Below, piece by piece: positions 61,184 through 64,000 of a stretch of DNA of 64,000 nucleotides. This stretch comes from Enoplosus armatus (Eukaryota > Chordata > Actinopteri > Centrarchiformes > Enoplosidae): assembly GCF_043641665.1 (NCBI RefSeq), contig NC_092200.1, positions 7,447,694-7,511,693 on the forward strand, given 5' to 3'. A program made the translations under genes and the position numbers. Under the pieces are notes generated by a model. The model saw only the letters and a list, made by a program, of their open reading frames with translations. It was not told the DNA's origin and searched no databases. Within the stretch, counting starts at the first letter, position 1, and each line of letters begins with the position of its first letter.

Positions 61184-62050
61184 TGATACATATGATGCCT
61201 AAATCATTGCAGCTATATCTTTGCATGGATTGACAGGATGAAAGTACGTCAGGCCCGAAGATATTGAGGATTATCTTGTATAAAGAGTTCTCTACAAAGA
61301 TGTATTTTATTTGACTTTTCGCTAAACCCTTACCCCGCTTAGTTACAGTCGATATGCCTATTAAGCTTTTTGTTCTTGCACATTAGCGTTACATATAACA
61401 GTGGTAACATCTTCAAAACAATGCGTCCTTGGTTTCTGACAGAGAAAGACAACAGCAGGCTTCTCATTTCTCGCCAGCAACAGTTGATTTTGTCGGTTGG
61501 AATAACTGTCGCTCCCAGATTTCGTCAGCTAGCTACTTAAGCTAATGTTAGCTGACTCTTTAAGTTGATTGGGGTTTGCTCTGGCTTCTAAACAGTGGAG
61601 AAAAACTTCACAGTGGATGTGCTAGTTGCTAGTTTGTTTTTTAAATAACCTGTTACAGCACAAAATTTCAAATTAAATGCTCCTTAGCCTTGGAAGTAAC
61701 ATTCACTTACTACTGTAGGTACTAAGCTAGTTAGCCGGACATGCTAACGTATGTTATAGCTGACAAACACACTGTTAAATCCATTCCTTACGCTCTTGTT
61801 TTTCTGGTTTTGGAGAGGATTAAAAGAAGAACCCTTTATATACTAAGTATTGCTGTTACTACAGCTCCATGCACACTCCTTCAACATGGAGAAAAAAACT
61901 TAAACTTGACAAAAATCTATGTAAAACAAGAAACAAAGCAGTTACACTTCACAATCACACAAAAGTAAAAGTGGCCTGCTTTCTTTATTGAGTATATGAG
62001 CAATTCTATTCTTATATCAAATCAGGCTGCAGTTTGTGTGTATCACAGCA

Positions 62051-62083
<33 letters not shown>

Positions 62084-62088
62084 TGTGT
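62051..62088. repeat. (TG)n microsatellite
   Basis: TG run with one TA interruption. Confidence 0.93.
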
Positions 62089-64000
62089 CTAGCCACAGGC
62101 TTCCTCACACTCCAAGTCCAATTACTTGTGTTAAGGCCACATCTGAGACGGGGGATTACAGCATATTATTCTAGCACAAACAACAGTCTCTCTGCCCACC
62201 AACCTGCAGGCAGCCAGACACAGGCAGCCGAGGAAGGTGTGAGAGGTGTTACATTAGCACCTGGATGTGCGAACAGCAGACTAGTGACCTTTTACCGGTG
62301 ACTGATACACTACCTGCAAAACTTGTTCGCCTCCTGTAGCTTCCTCCTCTGTCCTCAACTCTTCTCGATATGTTTCCTCCCCTGCCTCGTACTTTTTTTT
62401 TGCCCTTCTTTTCTCATCTTTCTGTCTGATGATCTGTTTTTTTTTTTAAATTGAGCTTTTATTTCATCCTCCATTTTCTCAGCTGTATCTATTGAAGCAC
62501 TCTCCACAGAACCACAGCCTGTCTCAATTTGTCTCTCATTTTTTGACAGTTGATACTTTTACCAGAGGATGTTAGTCAAGATGTCGCCTCCTTCTCTTGA
62601 CTTGTTGTCACCACTTGAAATTTTCTTTTGAAAATGACTGTGATGCAAAACACTCTATTAAACCTCCTCAAGGCACCTCCTGTTCCCCAGAAAGGCCCTG
62701 AAAATACATCCCCCGCACAGACACACCTTCACTAAGAGTGATCTGTCACAATTCTCAAGCCATCATTTCATATCCTTCTATTTTATTTCTTTTATTGTTG
62801 CATTTAAATCTTCTTCCTTGTAACATGTAGCAGCCAGCATGCCTGTACAAATCGTTGTGCCTGAACATCCGTGAGACACACCACTTCCTTCAAGTCACCT
62901 GCCAGGGGCTCTAATTAGACTGATAAGCAGTGCAACTGGAATCAGCTCTTCCTGGTAATCAGCCCCACGGAGCCCAGACAGACGGCTAAATGAGGAGGAG
63001 ATGAGCCATGCAGCCCAACAGGTGTCCTTAAAAAGACAGGGAGGTGCGTTTATACAGCCTTGTCTTTCCCCTCTCCGACTACTTGAGAGTTCAATCTCTG
63101 GAGAGTTTGGAACATATAGAAAGATTCTGCAGTTATTTAGGAAACTAATGCTGGAAAAAAACAGTATGTCGGCGCGTCTGTGGTGTATAGATTTAATCAT
63201 CATGCTGTGACTCTGAATTGCTGCCTCACTCTTAAAAGGAATTGTTTGAGAAACTCTGCAGTACTATGATTGATTCAGAGTGGGGGGACTTATACAACAG
63301 CAAACACACTAGTCAAACTGTGTATTTTTTTATTTTTGAATTGCATCCCATCCTGAATACATTTCTTTCTGCTTTCCTCTTTGCAGTCGCAGCTGCTCTG
63401 CTTTAGACATATAATAATGATTATCGCATTTTGTCCTGAAGCAAAGTAGTAATAAAAAAAAGAGCCCAGTGACACATCAGGCAGGCTGAATGCAAAATGA
63501 TATCAGAACTAATAAAATCTCAGAAGGGAAATGTCATATTTGTCATTTTGACACCTGCGTGAGACTGTTGTGTTACACTTTCATTTTACACCCACCACTC
63601 CCAGCTGTACAACACGGCGAGATTAACGCTGCAATCTGAGGAGCAGCCAGGATGCTTCATAGAAACGGAGGGAGGTGGGCAGATAGGACGAAGCTCCAGG
63701 TTACTTTATCCAGTCTCTCAGGAACGATGTCCACTGCACTAACATCTGTGGACGTGCTTAGAGGGATCGACTTAAAGGTCCCTGACAGCAAATGTGTTCG
63801 CTGTGACATTAACCTCCTCTAGCTGAAAGCATCTTGAATACCTCAGTGAAAGAAGAAGAAGAAGTACATTTAATCCAGACGCTCAGACGGTGCATTTGTT
63901 GAAACTGGGAGGCTGAAATTGTTTGAAAAGAACAAAACAGAAGCTTTGTGATCTTTGTATCTTTCAAGTGCATATTTCTATACTGTTGTTTTGATGAATT

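Larger units (their letters stand above)
46645..64000. other. PTPRN2 intron 10 (over 17 kb, runs off the window)
   Basis: No continuation exon of the mature ectodomain or transmembrane region is recognised. It contains many CA/TG microsatellites, an L2-like LINE fragment (48590-49700), a GC-rich patch (51300-51570), an unexplained open frame (51679-52086), a 'GCATGCTAA' repeat (55425-55810), a SINE/L2 tail (57606-57655) and a TA tract (61132-61179). The last 1.8 kb show nothing I can name. Confidence 0.65.

Noticed and set aside
46645..64000. Intronic mir-153, known to sit in PTPRN2 of other vertebrates
   Set aside because: I looked for TTGCATAGTCAC by eye and did not see it. In mammals it lies in a later intron, beyond this window.

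Overview
This window is vertebrate genomic DNA, most likely from a ray-finned (teleost) fish. Coding sequence is split into short exons with GT/AG introns. Non-coding DNA is AT-rich and full of CA/TG microsatellites. The dispersed repeats (L2/Maui-like and L1-group LINE fragments, a hAT-type MITE, palindromic 'TTAGCTTAGC' elements, a SINE/L2 tail) are of kinds I know from fish genomes. The species cannot be told from the sequence alone.

Two protein-coding genes lie head to tail on the + strand. At the left edge (701-2509) are the last seven coding exons, about 279 codons, of a gene I read as NCAPG2, the HEAT-repeat subunit G2 of condensin II. After a gap of 1.9 kb comes the start of PTPRN2 (phogrin/IA-2beta), a receptor-type protein tyrosine phosphatase-like protein of dense-core secretory vesicles. 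Its first ten coding exons (4396-46644) encode about 630 residues of the lumenal half: signal peptide, RESP18-like cysteine region, long variable linker and the start of the membrane-proximal mature ectodomain. Transmembrane and phosphatase domains are not in the window. All nine exon junctions keep the frame. The NCAPG2-PTPRN2 order is the same as I know from mammals, which supports both names.

The presumed PTPRN2 promoter and first-exon region (about 3.9-4.6 kb) is the most informative non-coding part. It has a perfect palindromic CRE (4135-4142), an RE1/NRSE-like element upstream of the start codon (4174-4194), a second RE1-like element with a perfect 16-base core just inside intron 1 (4534-4554), and three tiny upstream ORFs. 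Together these suggest REST silencing outside neuroendocrine cells, cAMP induction and translational control. That is inference from motifs.

The rest is intron. Intron 1 (14 kb), intron 2 (7 kb), intron 3 (6.7 kb), intron 8 (3 kb), intron 9 (6.6 kb) and intron 10 (over 17 kb, running off the window) hold LINE fragments at about 31.8-32.3, 40.7-41.6 and 48.6-49.7 kb, a hAT MITE with target-site duplication at 42.0-42.4 kb, an inverted-repeat element at 26.5-26.9 kb, several recurring palindromic repeats, a strong G-quadruplex motif at 38.5 kb, and an unexplained 136-codon open frame at 51.7 kb. I found no prokaryotic system, CRISPR array, virus or other exotic gene cluster. The points most worth checking are the PTPRN2 regulatory cluster and the unassigned open frame.
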